From Methanofastidiosum sp. (GTDB lineage: Archaea; Methanobacteriota_B; Thermococci; Methanofastidiosales; Methanofastidiosaceae): a DNA stretch of 64,000 bases. The stretch lies in NCBI GenBank assembly GCA_035362715.1, contig DAOSDU010000006.1:40497-104496 (forward strand), given 5' to 3'. The notes below the pieces were generated by a model, which saw nothing but the letters and a program-made list of their open reading frames with translations, did no database searches and had not been told where the DNA came from. Position numbers and translations under genes: made by a program. Every line of letters starts with the position of its first letter. Within the stretch, counting starts at the first letter, position 1. Below are positions 60,893 to 64,000 of this stretch, one piece after another.

Positions 60893-62068
60893 TTAGTCTT
60901 GATCAACATTCTCCTCAGTAAAGTGGCCCTTGGCGATAAGAGAATTAATTATTTCTTCGCCAAACATTTCATTTAATTTATCTTTGGAAATATTTTGATT
61001 GTTTTTAAGATAGAGAAATACAACTATCTCTTTTTCAGTTAGTTTGTCAAAACTTTTTAGATATTCAAGAGACTTATCTTTTTTATCGAGATTTATTTCC
61101 AACTTGGAATCATTTGTTTTCGCATTTGATTTATTTCTTTTCTTAAGGTTTAAAGGAATGTCTTTATAATATAATATATATAAGATTAATAACAAAATTC
61201 CGAATAGTAAGATTATAATTCCACCGGTTAAAAAAGAAATGTTCATACCACTCGAAAATATAAGTAGCATTCCAATACATATTATGAAAAATCCTACCCC
61301 CATTAAAGCAGAGTTTAAGAATTTTTCTTCTCTATTGCTTTTTTTCCTGACTAAATAGTAAGCTATCCCAGAGGGTATTATTATAAATATAATAATTATA
61401 AAAGCAGATAAAAGATATACAAAAATCTCATCCGAAATTATATTGGCGTTTGTCTCTTGTATTGGGGAAGGCTTATCTTTTTTGTCCTGCCCAGTTTCCA
61501 ATTCAAATATACTTTCCAATTCATATAGATAGGCAAAATCCTTTTGGTATTCGGGCATCCTGCCCAAGATTTCTTTGGCCTTTTCCAATTCAAGATTTGC
61601 TGAATTTTGGTATGATTTTATATCTCTTGCTAACATTAGGGCTTCAGGATGAAGGTAGGCATTCTCATCGGATACATTATTTTTGGATAAATAAATAAGT
61701 AAATCCCTTAATTTTGGAACACGTAATCCATTGTAATAAGTATATTTAATCAAGCTACTTGCTAATTCTTTTTCATCGTTTGTTGTGGCATGTTCTTTCA
61801 TTTTACTAAATGTTCGATTGGCTTTTATGTAATGTTCTTCGATAATTGAAAACAATTCTGTGTTATAATCAGTCTTAGTTTTAGATTCAATATCTAAATC
61901 ATATTGATATTTTTCGGGCGCTTCTTCTATTTTTTTTAGTTCATCAAAACCTTCTCTTCCAGACTCTTTATAATTCGCTTTAGTCCAAAGTGTACACCCG
62001 GGAGAAATAATCAATAATAAGAAAGTAATAACAAGAATAGATCTAATAAAGAATTTATAATTATACAT
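60893..62068 (-). CDS. Membrane lipoprotein with C-terminal winged-helix-like tail
   Basis: This 391-aa protein has a signal peptide with lipobox ISPGC (Cys26) and an exported helical part (about 30-215). Four membrane-length hydrophobic segments follow (about 220-310), then a Lys-rich linker and a C-terminal helical segment (LTEKEIVVFLYLKNNQNISKD) resembling a winged helix. Signal transfer from outside to a DNA- or protein-binding tail is conceivable. Family unknown. Confidence 0.6.
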   Translation of the reverse strand: MYNYKFFIRSILVITFLLLIISPGCTLWTKANYKESGREGFDELKKIEEAPEKYQYDLDIESKTKTDYNTELFSIIEEHYIKANRTFSKMKEHATTNDEKELASSLIKYTYYNGLRVPKLRDLLIYLSKNNVSDENAYLHPEALMLARDIKSYQNSANLELEKAKEILGRMPEYQKDFAYLYELESIFELETGQDKKDKPSPIQETNANIISDEIFVYLLSAFIIIIFIIIPSGIAYYLVRKKSNREEKFLNSALMGVGFFIICIGMLLIFSSGMNISFLTGGIIILLFGILLLILYILYYKDIPLNLKKRNKSNAKTNDSKLEINLDKKDKSLEYLKSFDKLTEKEIVVFLYLKNNQNISKDKLNEMFGEEIINSLIAKGHFTEENVDQD

Positions 62069-62194
62069 GCAATAAGTATATTTTTCCCCATATATAAGAA
62101 TATGGAAAAAAAATAGGGAAATAGGTAAAAAGTATTTCTTTTCATATTTTCTTAAATAAGCTTAAAAGAAATAATTAACATAAACAGTACATTA

Positions 62195-63022
62195 TTGGAT
62201 TTTGCGAGTTATGATTTCATGAGCTTGGAACTTATCCCTGAAACAAAGGAGATCCTAGAAAAGGTGGAGAGCCTTACAGAGAAAAGATTCAAATTTATAC
62301 CAAACAAGGAAATAACATCACATGCAAAGCTTAAGATGGCCAGAAATGATATGGAGAATCATATTGTATACTACAAAGAGGGCGCAAGCCAAAGCATCAA
62401 TCACATTATAGCCCATGAATGCGGCCACATCATAAGAATATTCAAATCCGATCCTTCAGAAAGATTAATCCCTTTTATATCTTCCAAGAGTTCTGAGACT
62501 GCTATCAACGAGATAGCAAATGATATTGATTCCATATCCAAAGTCATGCCTAAATCAAAGGTTGAGAAGTTAATTGAAATGCTTTTCAAGGGGCTAGTAA
62601 TGCAACTTACAAATCAGCCAGTTGATCTAAAAATCGAAGATTGGATCTATAATGAATATCCTGGATTAAGAGAATTTCAGAAAATCTCTTTTCAATCCCA
62701 GCTGCAGGAAGCTTTAGGGGGATTGATTGAAGATGTTAGAAAAATAACACCTTCTAAAATCTATGAAGCTTCACATTCAATGAACTACGCTTATTTTAAT
62801 GTCCTAGCCAAAAAGACAAAATTTGAGTTACTAGGCAGCTATGATGATTTTGAATTTGAGGATAAAGGCAGATTACTTATCGAGATTATGGACAAATATA
62901 AAAACAACTTTGACGGAGATCTAAAAAGAATCAACGATTGGGCCAATATTTTGAATCTTTCTTCGTGGTACGAATGGAAACGATTCGAGGATGTCCCATC
63001 AAACTATGAATACATGATTTAA
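62195..63022 (+). CDS. Zinc metallopeptidase-like protein (HExxH)
   Basis: This 275-aa protein has HIIAHECGHIIR near residue 70, a gluzincin HExxH motif. NEIANDIDS about 35 residues later may give the third zinc ligand. The rest is helical. TTG 62195 is the first in-frame start; an ATG at 62219 is also possible. It resembles small phage or ImmA-type peptidases, but no immunity repressor is adjacent. Confidence 0.65.
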   Translation: MDFASYDFMSLELIPETKEILEKVESLTEKRFKFIPNKEITSHAKLKMARNDMENHIVYYKEGASQSINHIIAHECGHIIRIFKSDPSERLIPFISSKSSETAINEIANDIDSISKVMPKSKVEKLIEMLFKGLVMQLTNQPVDLKIEDWIYNEYPGLREFQKISFQSQLQEALGGLIEDVRKITPSKIYEASHSMNYAYFNVLAKKTKFELLGSYDDFEFEDKGRLLIEIMDKYKNNFDGDLKRINDWANILNLSSWYEWKRFEDVPSNYEYMI

Positions 63023-63089
63023 TATAATTTTATCTAAAAATTTATATATAAAGTTTTTATCAATTTAACAAAATATCTGAGGCTATCAA

Positions 63090-63635
63090 ATGTCATCAAG
63101 AAAATATATCGTGTTTCTAATACCAATTGCTGTTTTAGTATTAAGTGCCTGTTTATCTACTTCTCCTAAAAATGAAATACAGACAAATGATGAAACATTG
63201 GTCGGGCATCCTGAAGCCGATCCTGCCGAGGTAGTTGCAAGAACATATGCACTCTTGAAGGATAAAATCGAACTTAAGATAGACAAGGTCATCTATTCCA
63301 AGGAAAATGGGGTCTGCGTCATCTCTCTTGTAAGCGGAGACTTTTCGCCATTATCTTCAAATGAGGATAGCTACTACAAGGACTGTTGCACGATTGCTAG
63401 TGAAGTCTTCAACATTAAGGAGATTGATGCAGTTATACTGCCTTATCTTGAAATTTCTAAAACAGGAGAGGTCGAGATTGAGGCATCATACGGAATTGAA
63501 AGAGAGTCTCCAATTAAAAATTATTGGGAAGAAATATTCAGAGTGAAGGATTACAAAAAAACTGTAGAATTCTTTTTTACAGACATGAAAACATATGTAA
63601 CAGAAAACTATAATATTACAAATAGAACATTATAA
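63090..63635 (+). CDS. Lipoprotein, function unknown
   Basis: This 181-aa protein has a signal peptide and lipobox LVLSAC (Cys21). The mature part is alpha/beta with cysteines in GVCVIS and DCCTIA. It lies 67 nt after the peptidase gene, with a TTTATATATAAAG box between them, so it has its own promoter. Confidence 0.65.
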   Translation: MSSRKYIVFLIPIAVLVLSACLSTSPKNEIQTNDETLVGHPEADPAEVVARTYALLKDKIELKIDKVIYSKENGVCVISLVSGDFSPLSSNEDSYYKDCCTIASEVFNIKEIDAVILPYLEISKTGEVEIEASYGIERESPIKNYWEEIFRVKDYKKTVEFFFTDMKTYVTENYNITNRTL

Positions 63636-63639
63636 AAAA

Positions 63640-63918
63640 TTAAAATAATTTTTCTACCCTTTGGTCCATTTCCAGTTCTCTTGCCGAGAAGTAGCCCCAC
63701 TCCTCTGTTGGCCCTAAAACTAGGCCATAGTATATTATGTCGTTTTCTGGCTTGCCATTAATTATTGAGCCGCCTGTCTCGTCCTCTACTCTCCTGATTT
63801 CGGAAACTTCAGTTGCAAACCAGTGCCAGCCTGTTTCACTCTTCCAAGCGGCTATTATCTCATTTCCTTCAACAAACTTCTTCCCGTTCATTTCAACTAT
63901 TGCTGCCGTTTGCATCAC
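63640..63918 (-). CDS. DUF2958-like protein
   Basis: This 92-aa protein with GWHWFATEV, IIYYGLVLGPTEEWGYFSARELE matches the DUF2958 pattern, common on plasmids and phages. The function is unknown. It indicates that the mobile element continues at the right edge. It is convergent with the lipoprotein gene. Confidence 0.65.
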   Translation of the reverse strand: MMQTAAIVEMNGKKFVEGNEIIAAWKSETGWHWFATEVSEIRRVEDETGGSIINGKPENDIIYYGLVLGPTEEWGYFSARELEMDQRVEKLF

Positions 63919-64000
63919 CTGATTCTATTGGAACTAATATGGACTTATACTTTATCCCTAAGAAAAGGGAAAAAAATTAATTTTCCCTATTTTCCCTATT

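Overview
ORGANISM. The window is archaeal, AT-rich and most likely euryarchaeal. It carries Alba, an HMf-type histone, RadA, an OB-fold RPA, an archaeal-type prolyl-tRNA synthetase, archaeal Elp3, EndoQ, a candidate eL41 and TATA/BRE promoters. The malonate decarboxylase-type operon and thiol-redox genes recall the methanogen candidate class Methanofastidiosa (WSA2). That assignment is from memory and unverified.

LAYOUT. (1) 1-28,600 is chromosomal. A minus-strand operon (6736 down to <1) encodes a biotin carrier, MdcA, a soluble biotin carboxylase, MdcC, MdcD, MdcE and an AMP-forming ligase. Next come an arginase/agmatinase-family enzyme, a flavodoxin-fold protein and EndoQ. A plus-strand thiol-redox cassette (10,087-15,031: TrxB, two Trx-fold lipoproteins, a membrane Trx, a membrane polyferredoxin) leads into UppP. 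After this come SAM hydrolase, an ArsR-like regulator, ProRS, Elp3, membrane proteins, the FKBP/RadA/RPA operon, Alba, eL41, Nudix and tRNA-Leu(TAA). (2) 28,713-29,600 is a boundary region with a tiny zinc protein, a 10-bp perfect inverted repeat and an apparently new TATA-driven structured RNA of about 280 nt. (3) 29,600-32,130 is a GC-richer virus or plasmid replication block: small proteins, a ribbon-helix-helix protein beside an array of 9-bp repeats, a PD-(D/E)XK nuclease and an RPA-like protein. (4) 32,200-43,150 is a very AT-rich cargo island: two HhH glycosylases, a NucS-like nuclease, a GYD/GFD repeat protein, a restriction-modification locus with three nuclease-like proteins, short structured RNA candidates with their own TATA boxes, and a histone. 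(5) 43,165-60,810 is one long minus-strand structural operon of a tailed (siphovirus-like) archaeal provirus: portal-MuF-ART fusion, prohead protease, HK97-type capsid, connectors, tail tube, chaperones, tape measure, a giant hub/solenoid protein and a collar fibre. (6) 60,893-64,000 holds membrane, metallopeptidase, lipoprotein and DUF2958-like genes. Terminase and integrase are not in the window.

HOW IT WORKS TOGETHER. The malonate operon has both the soluble malonate decarboxylase subunits and a biotin carboxylase plus carrier, with no membrane decarboxylase in view. It could therefore interconvert acetyl-ACP, bicarbonate, ATP and malonate entirely in the cytosol. The redox cassette looks like a route for reducing power from cytosol to exported disulfide proteins. 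The right half is a provirus whose replication and structural modules are separated by an AT-rich cargo of defence and DNA-repair genes, small RNAs and a histone.
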